A stretch of DNA of 64,000 nucleotides, taken from assembly GCA_020060485.1 (NCBI GenBank), contig JAGVAB010000048.1:16991-80990 (forward strand), in the 5' to 3' direction. Positions 8,834-17,992 of the stretch are shown piece by piece (the stretch's first letter is position 1; the number at the start of each line of letters is the position of its first letter). The stretch comes from Anaerolineales bacterium (lineage in GTDB: Bacteria > Chloroflexota > Anaerolineae > Anaerolineales > Anaerolineaceae). Both the position numbers and the translations under genes were made by a program. Under the pieces are notes generated by a model. It was given only the letters and a program-made list of their open reading frames with translations. It was not told where the DNA came from and did no database searches.

Positions 8834-10939
8834 ATGAAAAGAATTCGAACACAATCCTTGCTGCTCCTGTTCACTGCCGCCGCCTTGCTGTTGACCGCCT
8901 GCGCCCCGGCTGTTTTGCCTGTTCCTGGCGAAATTGCAGCCAGTCCACAGGTCACATCTACCCCGCTGGGCAAGCCATCACCGGCCAGCACCGCCATGGT
9001 CACACATTCAGACGCTGCCGGGAACCTGACAGAGATTGAAACCTCACCCCTGCCCTACGACCCGGCCGCCACCCACCTGCCGCCAGAACAGTGGCAGGAC
9101 TGGCCCATCGTGCCGCAGATCCCCCAGCGCGCCATCGTCATCTATCAGCGCGGCCTGGCGCTGGGCAACGATCCGCACGCATTTTCCAAAGTTGGCGACT
9201 GCCAGAGCATCAAGGAAGTGATGTTGGGCATCTATGACCAGCCCGGCAATTACGTGCTGCGCGATCGTGAGCAGTACCTGCAGGAAACCATTGAACACTT
9301 CCGCGGCTCCTTTGACCGCGATGGTATGGCGGTCAAGGGCGGCTTCAATGCCGCCTCGGTGCTTTCCCCGCTGTGGGCCGACCCCGAAACCTGCCTGGCC
9401 GGTGAAACGCCGCTGGAATGTGAACTGCGCATTCACAAGCCGGGCTTTGTCATCATCAGCCTGGAGGTGTGGTGGGAAGGCCGCTCTGTTGAACGTTACG
9501 AAGGCTACATGCGCCGCATCATCGAATACGCCATCCAGCATGGCACGGTGCCCATCCTGTCCACCAAAGCCGACAACGTGGAAGGCGACCACAGCATCAA
9601 CCTGGCCACCGCCCGTCTGGCCTATGAATACGACCTGCCGCTGTGGAACTTCTGGCTTGCCGCGCAAAGCCTGCCCAACCGCGGCCTCGACCCGGAACGT
9701 GCGGATGGCTTCCACCTCAGCCAGCGCGCCTGGACAGAGCGCAGCTATACCGCCCTGCAAACTGTGGACGCCCTGTGGCGGGCGGTCAGCAGCGATGCTC
9801 CCGCCGCACCAGCCACAGCCAACGGGAGCGGACTGGCAGAAGTTGCCAGCGCCGCCACCCTACCCAAAAATGTCATCCCCTCGGATGAATTGCAAATCCT
9901 GCTATCCGCCAGCGGCGAGGTGCTCGTCTTTGGCTTGGCCGAACGTCAGGCAGAGACTTACCTCTCTCCGGGCGTCTTCCTCTTTGATCTGGAAAGTCAG
10001 CAGTTGCACCGCCTGCTGCCCGAAGGTTTTGACCTGCAAGACGTCTCGCCGGATGGCAAAACCCTGCTGGTCAACCAGGGACGCCGGCTCTACGTCCTCA
10101 CCCTGGACAGCCTGGAGAAAATCCCGGTCACCGACAGCCTGCTCAACTCCCCCGGAAAGGCCGCGGCTCTGTGGCTGGCAGACGGGCAAACCATCGCCCT
10201 GGTGAGCGAAGCCAACGGCCAGCGCCGCATCTGGCTTGCAGGCTATACGCAACACAAAATCGCTTCGCCCGCCGACTGGCAGACCCTGACCAGCGCCGAG
10301 GACAGCCCGGTCGCCCTTATCTCTGCTGGCATCCCTGGACAGATCATTTGGGAAAGCGGTGAATGCTCCCCCGGCCGAAGCTGCACCGGCACGGGTTTCC
10401 TGTCCAGCGGCCTGGACGGAAAGAACACAACCGCCCTGCAAGCTGCCAGCCAGCCCTTCTTCTCGGCGGCTGCCGGCAGTTATGCCCATGGCAGTGAGAA
10501 TTCAAGCCTCATGCTGCATACCCTGGACGGCGTCCTGCGCCGCGAACTGCCCCTGCCCGGCAACGCCAAATGGGAATACACCCTGGCAGATGCCGCCTGG
10601 TCTGCCGATGGCCAGCGCCTGGCCCTGCAGGTGCTGGAACGCAGCAACTATACCGGCAAACGCTTCAATGCCACCAACTACATCCTCACCCCGGCCAACT
10701 GGGGCATCCAGGAACTGGGTGAATCGACCGGGCTTAATCCCTTCATCCTGTGGGCACCAGACGAGACCGGCCTGATCCTGGCGGGGACTACCGCCATTGA
10801 GAACAACGGCTACGCCATCAGCCTCAGCCGCCTGGCCATGCCCCGCAGGATCCTCATCAGCTATGACGAAGACCTGGGCATCACTGCCCCGGAATACCTG
10901 TTCATCACCCGCCTGGGGTGGATGGCACCAAAAAAATAA
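8834..10939 (+). CDS. Lipoprotein with SGNH-hydrolase-like domain and C-terminal beta-propeller-like domain
   Basis: A 701-residue exported lipoprotein: signal peptide with lipobox LLTAC (Cys23), a Ser/Thr/Pro linker, then a domain of about residues 95-320 resembling SGNH hydrolases. Block I reads VGDCQS (121-125), where the usual GDS serine aligns with Cys123, and DGFHLS (291-296) supplies the Asp-His block. Activity is therefore uncertain. Residues from about 350 on show repeated PD40/TolB-like strands (for example VSPDGKTLLVNQGRRLYVL), suggesting a beta-propeller for protein or glycan contact. ATG 8834 gives the signal peptide; an upstream in-frame ATG at 8798 would put a polar tail before it. 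Substrate unknown. Confidence 0.75.
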   Translation: MKRIRTQSLLLLFTAAALLLTACAPAVLPVPGEIAASPQVTSTPLGKPSPASTAMVTHSDAAGNLTEIETSPLPYDPAATHLPPEQWQDWPIVPQIPQRAIVIYQRGLALGNDPHAFSKVGDCQSIKEVMLGIYDQPGNYVLRDREQYLQETIEHFRGSFDRDGMAVKGGFNAASVLSPLWADPETCLAGETPLECELRIHKPGFVIISLEVWWEGRSVERYEGYMRRIIEYAIQHGTVPILSTKADNVEGDHSINLATARLAYEYDLPLWNFWLAAQSLPNRGLDPERADGFHLSQRAWTERSYTALQTVDALWRAVSSDAPAAPATANGSGLAEVASAATLPKNVIPSDELQILLSASGEVLVFGLAERQAETYLSPGVFLFDLESQQLHRLLPEGFDLQDVSPDGKTLLVNQGRRLYVLTLDSLEKIPVTDSLLNSPGKAAALWLADGQTIALVSEANGQRRIWLAGYTQHKIASPADWQTLTSAEDSPVALISAGIPGQIIWESGECSPGRSCTGTGFLSSGLDGKNTTALQAASQPFFSAAAGSYAHGSENSSLMLHTLDGVLRRELPLPGNAKWEYTLADAAWSADGQRLALQVLERSNYTGKRFNATNYILTPANWGIQELGESTGLNPFILWAPDETGLILAGTTAIENNGYAISLSRLAMPRRILISYDEDLGITAPEYLFITRLGWMAPKK

Positions 10940-11028
10940 TCGCACCGCACCATACCATTCCTAAGGAAATTCCTGAGGATTCGTGGTTTAATAGACTCAC
11001 ACCCGCCTGATTCCCCCGGAGGTTTCCC

Positions 11029-11787
11029 ATGCTTCCCGAACTGACCGCACAGGAAAAAGAGCGCTACGACCGCCACCTGCGCATCCCCGAGATCGGCGAG
11101 GAAGGTCAATGCAAATTAAAAGCCGCCTCTGCCCTGATCGTGGGCGTGGGCGGGCTGGGTTCGCCGCTGGCCCTCTATCTGGCCGCAGCCGGCATCGGGC
11201 GCATCGGACTGGTCGATTCGGATGTGGTCAGTCTCTCCAACCTGCAGCGCCAGGTGATCCACGGAGAAAGCGGCCTGAACCAGCCCAAGGTTGAAACCGC
11301 CCGCCGGCGTCTGCAAGACCTGAACAGCACCGTACAATTGGATGTTTACCCCGAACGTTTCACCCCCAAAAATGGTGAACGCCTGGCCGCCCCCTATGAC
11401 CTGTTGATGGACGGCACCGACAACCTGCTGACCCGTAACTGGATCAATGAGATTGCCGTAAAGCAAGGCAAGCCCTATATTTATGGCGGGGTCTTTCAAT
11501 TTGAAGGCCAGGTGAGCATCTTTGATGCCCGCCGCGGACCGTGTTACCGCTGTCTTTTCCCCCATCCCCCGCAGAATCATGAGAATGCACCCCCGCCTGG
11601 TGTGTTCAGTGCCCTGCCCGGCACGATCGGCACCCTGCAGGTCAACGAGGCTGTCAAACTCATTCTGGGCATTGGTGAGCTTCTGGTCGGCAAGCTGCTC
11701 CTTTTTAACGGACTTGATATGAGCTTCCAGACCATCCTTTTTAACCAAAACCCGGATTGTCCTGTTTGCGGCAAAGGCAGCAACTGA
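11029..11787 (+). CDS. moeB: E1-like ThiF/MoeB-family adenylyltransferase
   Basis: Activates the C-terminal Gly-Gly of a ubiquitin-like sulfur carrier (MoaD or ThiS) by adenylation, for molybdopterin or thiamine synthesis. The protein (252 residues) has RYDRHLRIPEIGEEGQ at the start, the nucleotide loop VGVGGLGSPLALYLAAAGIG, the Arg-finger region LSNLQRQVI, DGTDNLLTRNWINE, and zinc cysteines CYRC and CPVC. The cysteine usually found just before the GVLPGVIGTLQ loop is absent here (PPPGVFSALPGTIGTLQ). GGAGG stands 6 bases before the ATG. No MoaD, ThiS or rhodanese gene is adjacent, so the carrier partner is unknown. Confidence 0.88.
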   Translation: MLPELTAQEKERYDRHLRIPEIGEEGQCKLKAASALIVGVGGLGSPLALYLAAAGIGRIGLVDSDVVSLSNLQRQVIHGESGLNQPKVETARRRLQDLNSTVQLDVYPERFTPKNGERLAAPYDLLMDGTDNLLTRNWINEIAVKQGKPYIYGGVFQFEGQVSIFDARRGPCYRCLFPHPPQNHENAPPPGVFSALPGTIGTLQVNEAVKLILGIGELLVGKLLLFNGLDMSFQTILFNQNPDCPVCGKGSN

Positions 11788-11841
11788 ACCATCCGGTCTG
11801 TCCCATGCACACAAATTGCTTTGATGAAAGGTACATCACCC

Positions 11842-12660
11842 ATGCGCTCTAAAAAATTTGTCCTTTTCCTGGCCGCGGCAATGTTGTTGATCCTGTCAGC
11901 CTGTACGCAGATTGGCACGCTGAAACCAGCCGCGTCCGCATCCGAACCCACAAGCCTTCCCGCCACCCAGCCCGCGCTGCCCAGCCAGACCCCAACCCCG
12001 ATTAACGAGACTGTGGCCCTGACCTCGCAGGAAACGGAAACCCGCAATGACGAGCTGAACCTGGAAATTTACCTCTTGCAGCCCGTCCTGAACCAGCCGG
12101 AAAATAAAGCAGAGGGCTTCAATCAGGTAGTGCAGGCCCTGGTGCAAAACCAGGTGGAAAGCTTTACTGGCATGATCGCGGAAAACCTGGATTACCTGAC
12201 AGAAATGGCCGACCTGGGCGGGTTCAATTCCTTCTATCTGGAATACATCCCCACCCATACCGAACAAGATATCATCAGCATCAAATTCACCGTCTCCACC
12301 TACGTGGTCGGGGCCGCACATCCTGCCAGTTACAGCAGCGTATTAAATTACGACTTGCGGGAGGAAAAGTCGTTAAGCCTCGATGAGCTTTTCCTGCCGG
12401 ACAGTGATTATCTGGGGGTGCTATCCGAACAAAGCATTCAACGCATCAGGGAGAATGGTTATATAGAGTGGCCGGATGGCGCCGCTCCCGATCCGGTCAA
12501 TTTCCAGGTCTGGAATATCACCCCTGAAGGCGTTCTGATCACCTTTGACCCCTATCAGGTTGCGCCTTATGCCGCCGGCCCGCAGCAGGCGCTGGTGCCC
12601 TATGCTGCCCTGCAAAGCATGATCGATCCAGACGGCCCGCTGGGACGATTGATCCCATAA
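11842..12660 (+). CDS. DUF3298/RsiV-like lipoprotein
   Basis: A 272-residue secreted lipoprotein with lipobox LILSAC and a Thr/Pro-rich linker. The folded part matches the DUF4163-DUF3298 pair seen in RsiV and PdaC-type proteins: QPENKAEGFNQVVQALV, the strand SIKFTVSTYVVGAAHP, NYDLREEKSLSLDELFLP, and the C-terminal WNITPEGVLITFDPYQVAPYAAG. In RsiV this region binds lysozyme, but no anti-sigma part exists here, so the ligand is unknown. ATG 11842 was preferred over 11821 because it directly precedes the basic signal peptide start. A terminator follows at 12683. Confidence 0.75.
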   Translation: MRSKKFVLFLAAAMLLILSACTQIGTLKPAASASEPTSLPATQPALPSQTPTPINETVALTSQETETRNDELNLEIYLLQPVLNQPENKAEGFNQVVQALVQNQVESFTGMIAENLDYLTEMADLGGFNSFYLEYIPTHTEQDIISIKFTVSTYVVGAAHPASYSSVLNYDLREEKSLSLDELFLPDSDYLGVLSEQSIQRIRENGYIEWPDGAAPDPVNFQVWNITPEGVLITFDPYQVAPYAAGPQQALVPYAALQSMIDPDGPLGRLIP

Positions 12661-12682
12661 GACTCCGGTGTTCTGAAACACA

Positions 12683-12724
12683 ACCTCCCGCACACATCAA
12701 AAGTGCGGGAGGTATGGTATTTTT
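12683..12724 (+). terminator. Terminator between convergent genes
   Basis: ACCTCCCGCAC (12683-12693) and GTGCGGGAGGT (12703-12713) form an 11-bp stem, then ATGGTATTTTT. It closes the DUF3298 gene and may also serve the minus-strand gene ending at 12733. Confidence 0.85.
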
Positions 12725-12732
12725 ATTCAGCT

Positions 12733-13059
12733 CTATTTTGCGTTTTGCAGCAACAAATTGAGCAGTGTGGCAACCAGCCCAATCGCCCCCAAGAAGAGTG
12801 CCAAACCTACCCAGGCCGGGCCGCGCATCTGCTCGTCAGCCGCATCTTCACGGGCAAGTTCCCGCTCGGTGGCAGCCCGCCGTTCAGCAATCGCCTGCTC
12901 AGCCAGTGCCAGCCGCTCAGCCAATTCCAAAAGCTCGGCTGTGTCGCGGTAACCAGCTTCCATTTGCAGCACCTGCTGTAACAGGTCTCTGGCTTCAGCC
13001 CAATGGCGGGCATCGACCGCCTCCAGGGCCTGCGCATACAATTCCTGCACGTCCATCAT
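12733..13059 (-). CDS. Small TPR-like protein with C-terminal membrane helix
   Basis: A 108-residue protein of unknown function. The first 40 residues, ELYAQALEAVDARHWAEARD plus LLQQVLQMEAGYRD, look like one TPR-type helix pair as found in Chloroflexota signalling proteins. A charged coiled-coil-like stretch (residues 45-78, rich in Glu, Arg and Ala) follows, and a single hydrophobic helix (83-104) ends the chain, anchoring the rest in the cytoplasm. It follows the 13065-13844 gene by 5 bases and probably acts with it. Confidence 0.6.
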   Translation of the reverse strand: MMDVQELYAQALEAVDARHWAEARDLLQQVLQMEAGYRDTAELLELAERLALAEQAIAERRAATERELAREDAADEQMRGPAWVGLALFLGAIGLVATLLNLLLQNAK

Positions 13060-13064
13060 CCAGC

Positions 13065-13844
13065 CTAGAAGCGTTTCCCGCCAAACCAGGAACGAAACAT
13101 GCCAGTCAGGCCTTTGGCTTCCTGGGCTTCTTCCTCGGCGAAATCTGCCTTCATCATTTCCTGCAAGGTCTGCTCAAACAGCTCGTTCTGCGGGTTGGAA
13201 AGACCGGTGCGCTCGGGATCATACAACCACAATAGCAACATGAGGTCTTTTTGGTCCCCGGCCATACCGGCAATTTTGTAACGGCGTACAAAGCCAAAAC
13301 GCTGGTCATTGCGGTCAGCCGGACCAGCCTTGAGATGAACGCCCACATCCCGTCTAAATACAAAATGGAATCCTTTGGGGTGCGGTGTGTAATCACGATT
13401 CACGCGGATGATGTGCACACCCCTGTCTGTCACCATAAACAGGCTGTCAAGAGCACTAACCCAGCCGCTGGCATATCCCAAAACCGTCTCACCTTCCTCA
13501 AGCAGCTTCTGGACAGTGTTGTGTACCTGCCAGTCAAAAAGGGTGGGGGTGGCCCCAATCCCGGGCAGCTCTGCCAGACCAGCTTCTTCCAGCCTGGCTT
13601 TGCCAGCTTCAAGCGATTTCTGCATGGTCTCGCGCGCCTTTTTGCGCCCATACCACTCTGCCAATTTACTGGTACCAAGATATACGCCAATCAACAGAAC
13701 CGCCGATACCACCAGATAGATGTCACTGGCCGCGCCTGTTTCCACGCCTGGTGCAGCCAGCATCAACGCGCCAATACTGACCACTGCCCCCAATAATATT
13801 CCAAGAAATCTTCCTATGGTTTCAATTCTTAATTGTTGGTTCAT
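13065..13844 (-). CDS. Two-helix membrane protein with C-terminal cytoplasmic domain, function unknown
   Basis: A 259-residue protein: two hydrophobic helices (about residues 10-30 and 42-60), a basic coiled-coil segment (GRKKARETMQKSLEAGKARL), then a mixed alpha/beta domain with TLFDWQVHNTVQKLLEEGETVLGYASGWV and VTDRGVHIIRVNRDYTPH. The second part resembles small PH-like or quality-control domains, but I could not assign a family. Its ATG overlaps the stop of the upstream PLP enzyme gene (ATGA), so the three genes 14854-12733 form one operon. Confidence 0.6.
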   Translation of the reverse strand: MNQQLRIETIGRFLGILLGAVVSIGALMLAAPGVETGAASDIYLVVSAVLLIGVYLGTSKLAEWYGRKKARETMQKSLEAGKARLEEAGLAELPGIGATPTLFDWQVHNTVQKLLEEGETVLGYASGWVSALDSLFMVTDRGVHIIRVNRDYTPHPKGFHFVFRRDVGVHLKAGPADRNDQRFGFVRRYKIAGMAGDQKDLMLLLWLYDPERTGLSNPQNELFEQTLQEMMKADFAEEEAQEAKGLTGMFRSWFGGKRF

Positions 13845-14854
13845 TCTCTCCCTGCCTGAAAGTATTGAGGTTCAAAAGAATCGGCATGCGGGAACATGCC
13901 ATACAAGCCGCCCGTATGCAGAAAAAGGAGGCTCTCTCCCTTTTTGAAACGCCCTTTGCGTATCTCTTGTGCCATTCCGTAGAAGGCTTTGCCGGTGTAG
14001 GCCGTGTCCAGCAAAATGGCTTCATGGCGGGCAGCTTCGGCGATCAAGGACATCTCAGCCTCACCGCTGATGGCGTACCCCGCACCCACGTATCCATCCA
14101 GCATGTGTACCTCATCAGCCTGCACCCGGGCAGTGTAGCCATATTCACGCCCAAAATCCGCCAGGATCTCGACCACCTTCCGGCGGAAATAATCGCCATC
14201 GGCAGTGACATTGACGCCCCAAATGCGGCTGGTAAGCCCGAACAGCTCTTGACCCAGCAGCAGCCCGGCCAGGGTGCCGCCCGAACCACAGGCCACCACG
14301 ATATGATCCGGAGTCCACTGCATGTCTGCAAACTGTGCCATCATTTCCTGCACAGCCCAGGCATAACCCAGTGTGCCGGTGGCGTCCGAAGCGCCCAGCG
14401 GGATGACCATCGGCTTCTCGCCTTTACTGGCATATTCGTCTGCCAGGGTCTGCATGGTGTCGGTGAAATCGTGCAATCCGGCATCCGGCAGAAAGGTGAT
14501 CTCTGCCCCCAGCAGGCGGTCGAGAAACAGGTTGCCCTGCTGCGCCTGGTCTGGCTGGCCAGAAAGCACCAGATGACAACCCAAGTTCAGTTTTGCGGCC
14601 ACTGCGGCCGTGGCGCGGGCGTGATTGGACTGCCCGCCGCCGCAGGTGATCAGCACGGTACAGCCTTCGCGCAGCGCCTTGGCTGCGCTGAATTCCAGCT
14701 TGCGCACCTTGTTACCAGAGACTGCCATTCCGGTCAGGTCATCCCGCTTGATATATATTGCCGGGCCATCCCAGCGTGCGCTGAGTCGCTCCAGTTTCCG
14801 GATTGGTGTGGGAAGGTAGGCAAGATGCAGCCGTTCGGGGAAATTGAAAGTCAA
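13841..14854 (-). CDS. PLP-dependent D-cysteine desulfhydrase / ACC deaminase family enzyme
   Basis: Fold-type II PLP enzyme of the DcyD/ACC deaminase family (about 337 residues). Seen: LAYLPTPIRKLERLS, IKRDDLTGMAVSGNKVRKLEF with the Schiff-base lysine in GNKVRK, CGGGQSNHARATAA binding the cofactor, the phosphate loop region ACGSGGTLAGLLLG, and FLHTGGLYGMF. D-cysteine desulfhydrase (giving pyruvate, sulfide and ammonia) is the likeliest activity for a non-plant-associated bacterium, but ACC deaminase or another D-amino-acid activity cannot be excluded. TTG 14854 with AAGGA 8 bases upstream is preferred, since homologues start near LTFNFPERLHL; ATG 14905 would add 17 residues without a clear ribosome binding site. 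Confidence 0.8.
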   Translation of the reverse strand: MTFNFPERLHLAYLPTPIRKLERLSARWDGPAIYIKRDDLTGMAVSGNKVRKLEFSAAKALREGCTVLITCGGGQSNHARATAAVAAKLNLGCHLVLSGQPDQAQQGNLFLDRLLGAEITFLPDAGLHDFTDTMQTLADEYASKGEKPMVIPLGASDATGTLGYAWAVQEMMAQFADMQWTPDHIVVACGSGGTLAGLLLGQELFGLTSRIWGVNVTADGDYFRRKVVEILADFGREYGYTARVQADEVHMLDGYVGAGYAISGEAEMSLIAEAARHEAILLDTAYTGKAFYGMAQEIRKGRFKKGESLLFLHTGGLYGMFPHADSFEPQYFQAGRE

Positions 14855-15020
14855 ATAAGGATTCCTTTTATGGGGAAAGAGATATGATATGGATAAGAAA
14901 ATCATACCCGCAGATCAGGTGCGGGTCAAGGAGAAAAGCAGGCGCATGTTTCAATCAAAGCGGAACCTTCGACCTCCATATGGGGATGATACAAGCTCAG
15001 CGACTGGTTCTCTCAATGAC

Positions 15021-15053
15021 ATTGTCCCTCTCCTGATTCGGGAGAGGGACAAT
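15021..15053 (-). terminator. Strong hairpin downstream of clpB
   Basis: ATTGTCCCTCTCC and GGAGAGGGACAAT form a 13-bp perfect stem with a 7-base loop, 27 bases after the clpB stop. No long U-run follows, so it may be a terminator or an mRNA-stabilising end. Confidence 0.6.
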
Positions 15054-15079
15054 TAACCTATGCGCATTTTTTAGTCGGG

Positions 15080-17671
15080 CTATTCCTGCAATTCACCGGC
15101 TGCCAGCGGCACAAAACGCAATCCCTCAGGGCCTGCATCCACCTGTACCGTCTCGCCAACGCGGAACGCCCCGGACAGCAAGGCCAGCGCCAGCGGATCT
15201 TGCAACTCACGCTGAATGGCGCGCTTCAGCGGGCGGGCGCCGTAATCCGGGTCATACCCCGTCTCGGCCAGATACGCCGCCGCCTGTGGAGTGATCTCAA
15301 AACCATACCCGCGATCTGCCAGCAAATGGGCTACATGTCCCAGCTGGATCTGAACGATCTGCGCCAGATGTTCTTTCTCCAGTGGGTGAAAGACCACCAC
15401 TTCATCCACCCGGTTAAGAAACTCGGGACGGAAATGTGCCTGCAATACGCGGTTAACCTGTTCCCGGCTGACCTCCCGGTTGCCGTTTAACCACAGCTCG
15501 CCGCCCAGATTACTGGTCATGATAATGACCGTGTTCTTGAAATCCACCGTACGACCATGGCCGTCGGTCAGGCGGCCATCGTCCAGCAATTGCAGCAGCA
15601 CGTTGAACACTTCGCTGTGTGCTTTCTCAATCTCGTCAAATAGCACCACGCTATAAGGCCGGCGGCGCACGGTTTCGGTCAATTGTCCACCTTCATCATA
15701 GCCCACGTAACCAGGAGGCGCACCGATCAAACGCGCCACGGTGTGCTTCTCCTGATACTCGCTCATATCAATGCGGATCATGGCCTTCTCGTCATCAAAC
15801 ATGAATTCCGCCAGGGCACGCGCCAGTTCGGTTTTGCCCACGCCGGTCGGCCCCAAGAAAATAAAGGAACCCATCGGCCGGTTGGGATCTTGCAGCCCGG
15901 CACGCGAGCGCCGCACAGCATTCGACACCGCCCGAATGGCATCATTCTGGCCGATCACCCGCTGATGCAAACGGTCTTCCATGTGTACCAGTTTTTCCAT
16001 CTCTCCTTCCAGCAGGCGCGCAACCGGAATACCGGTCCATTTGCCCACAATCTCGGCGATCTCTTCGGCATCCACTTCCTCTTTCAACAGCGCCCCCTCT
16101 GCCTGCAACTGCTGCAAACGTTCCACTGCTTCTGCCCGGCGCTTTTCCAGTTCCGGGATGACGCCATAACCCAAACGCGAGGCCTCAGCCAGATCGTTGC
16201 GGCGCTGAGCCTGCTCCATCTGCACCTCGGTTTGCTCCATCTGTTCCTTGATGCCTTGCAGCTCGGCGATGGCCTCCTTCTCGGTCTGCCAACGCGCAGT
16301 CAGCTCGGTTGAACGCTCCTTAAGATCTGCCAGGGTTTGTTTCAAGACATCCCGCCGGTCTTTGGAAGCCTTATCCTTCTCTTTCTTCAGCGCTTCCAGT
16401 TCCATCTCGGTCTGCATGATTTGGCGGTCCACCTCATCCAACGGCTGAGGTTTCGAGTCGATCTCGGTACGCAGACGGGCGGCGGCTTCATCGATCAGGT
16501 CAATGGCCTTGTCCGGCATCTGGCGATCAGTGATGTAACGGTTGGACAGAGTGGCTGCGGCAATCACCGCCGAATCGGTGATACGCACCCCGTGATGCAC
16601 CTCGTATCGCTGCTTAAGGCCGCGCAAAATGCTGATAGTATCTTCCACTGAAGGCTCCAGCACCAGAACTGGCTGGAAACGCCGCTCGAGGGCCGGGTCT
16701 TTCTCAATATATTTACGATATTCATCCAGGGTAGTGGCGCCAATCAGATGCAGTTCACCTCGGGCCAGCATCGGCTTAAGCATGTTGCTGGCATCCATCG
16801 CCCCTTCGGCCGCACCGGCGCCCACCACCGTGTGCATTTCATCCACAAACAGGATCACTTCTCCAGCCGAGTCGGTGATCTCTTTCAACACGGCCTTCAG
16901 GCGCTCTTCAAATTCGCCGCGGTATTTGGCCCCTGCAATCAATGCACCCATGTCAAGCTGGATCAGACGTTTGTTCTTCAATCCCTCCGGCACGTCGCCC
17001 TTGACAATGCGCTGTGCCAGTCCTTCGACAACAGCGGTTTTGCCCACCCCCGGCTCACCGATCAAAGCTGGATTGTTCTTCGTTCGCCGGGAAAGGATCT
17101 GGATCGTACGGCGGATCTCTTCATCGCGTCCGATGACCGGGTCGAGTTTGCCTTGACGTGCCATGGCCGTCAGATCGCGGCCGTATTTCTCCAAAGACTG
17201 ATAAGTGCCTTCAGGGTTTTGCGAGGTTACCCGCTGGCTGCCGCGGATCGACATCAGCGCCTTAAGAATGGCATCCGTGGTCAGTCCATATTGACTGAGC
17301 CGTTTGCCCTCCACACTTTCTGTTAATGCCAATAACAAGTGCTCGGCAGAAGTATATTCATCCTGCATGCCTTTGGCGCGCCGTTCGGCCGCAGACAGCA
17401 CATCCGCTGTCTGGCGAGAAAGCCCTACCTGCTGATTTTCACTTCCGTACACCTGCGGTCGGTTTTCCAGGTCGGAGTGCAGATCCTCGCGAACCGCCTG
17501 GACGCTGCCCGCCACCCTGGTCACCACCGCCGGAACCACGCCATCCTCCTGCTGCAAAAGCGCCAGCAGCAGGTGCGCCGGTTCAATCGACTGATGATGA
17601 AAGCCCATCGCCAGTTGCTGAGCCTGAAAAATAGCTTCTTGTGCTTTTTGTGTATATCGATCCAAATCCAT
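15080..17671 (-). CDS. clpB: ATP-dependent disaggregase ClpB
   Basis: Hsp104/ClpB-type AAA+ chaperone that, with DnaK, pulls polypeptides out of aggregates through its central pore. At 863 residues it is full length. The N-terminal repeat domain (1-145) starts [23 protein letters not shown]1 has Walker [14 protein letters not shown] and the pore loop [14 protein letters not shown]; the long coiled-coil middle domain (about 410-525) distinguishes ClpB from ClpC or ClpA; NBD2 has [11 protein letters not shown] and pore residues [14 protein letters not shown] precedes the ATG. A TTGACT (17730-17735) with a TATATA about 18 bases on suggests a sigma-70 promoter. No CIRCE element was seen. Confidence 0.98.
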   Translation of the reverse strand: MDLDRYTQKAQEAIFQAQQLAMGFHHQSIEPAHLLLALLQQEDGVVPAVVTRVAGSVQAVREDLHSDLENRPQVYGSENQQVGLSRQTADVLSAAERRAKGMQDEYTSAEHLLLALTESVEGKRLSQYGLTTDAILKALMSIRGSQRVTSQNPEGTYQSLEKYGRDLTAMARQGKLDPVIGRDEEIRRTIQILSRRTKNNPALIGEPGVGKTAVVEGLAQRIVKGDVPEGLKNKRLIQLDMGALIAGAKYRGEFEERLKAVLKEITDSAGEVILFVDEMHTVVGAGAAEGAMDASNMLKPMLARGELHLIGATTLDEYRKYIEKDPALERRFQPVLVLEPSVEDTISILRGLKQRYEVHHGVRITDSAVIAAATLSNRYITDRQMPDKAIDLIDEAAARLRTEIDSKPQPLDEVDRQIMQTEMELEALKKEKDKASKDRRDVLKQTLADLKERSTELTARWQTEKEAIAELQGIKEQMEQTEVQMEQAQRRNDLAEASRLGYGVIPELEKRRAEAVERLQQLQAEGALLKEEVDAEEIAEIVGKWTGIPVARLLEGEMEKLVHMEDRLHQRVIGQNDAIRAVSNAVRRSRAGLQDPNRPMGSFIFLGPTGVGKTELARALAEFMFDDEKAMIRIDMSEYQEKHTVARLIGAPPGYVGYDEGGQLTETVRRRPYSVVLFDEIEKAHSEVFNVLLQLLDDGRLTDGHGRTVDFKNTVIIMTSNLGGELWLNGNREVSREQVNRVLQAHFRPEFLNRVDEVVVFHPLEKEHLAQIVQIQLGHVAHLLADRGYGFEITPQAAAYLAETGYDPDYGARPLKRAIQRELQDPLALALLSGAFRVGETVQVDAGPEGLRFVPLAAGELQE

Positions 17672-17831
17672 TCACGATCCTCCTTACGTCATCAATTTAA
17701 AACACTATATATTATCCATTCTGAATTATAGTCAAGGTTTATCTGAATTATTTATGAGATGCATCAGAAATTCATCTAACAATCATCCTTTCTGTCGGGT
17801 ACTTGGGAACAAAGGTGAAGCATAGTAAATA

Positions 17832-17870
17832 TCGGGGTGATTTTGGCGCGAAGCGCCAAAATCACCCCGA
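17832..17870. repeat. 18-bp perfect hairpin with GAA loop between divergent genes
   Basis: The left arm TCGGGGTGATTTTGGCGC and its exact complement enclose only GAA. It stands between the divergent clpB and glycosyltransferase genes, so it is not a simple terminator. Its size and lack of coding suggest a REP-like or mobile-element-derived inverted repeat. The rest of 17672-17992 holds only the clpB promoter and a possible TACACT -10 box near 17940 for the plus-strand cluster. Confidence 0.6.
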
Positions 17871-17992
17871 AAACCATTCTCACGGCAAATTCCACCAAGC
17901 CTTCTGGCCTTACTGCTATCAAACAGAAAATTATGTTACACTAATGCAAATTTGAGACAGTCTTTGAAAGGAAGTGGAGGGCACGCCCAATC

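Noticed and set aside
17672..17760. CIRCE (HrcA) element before clpB
   Set aside because: No TTAGCACTC-type inverted repeat found.
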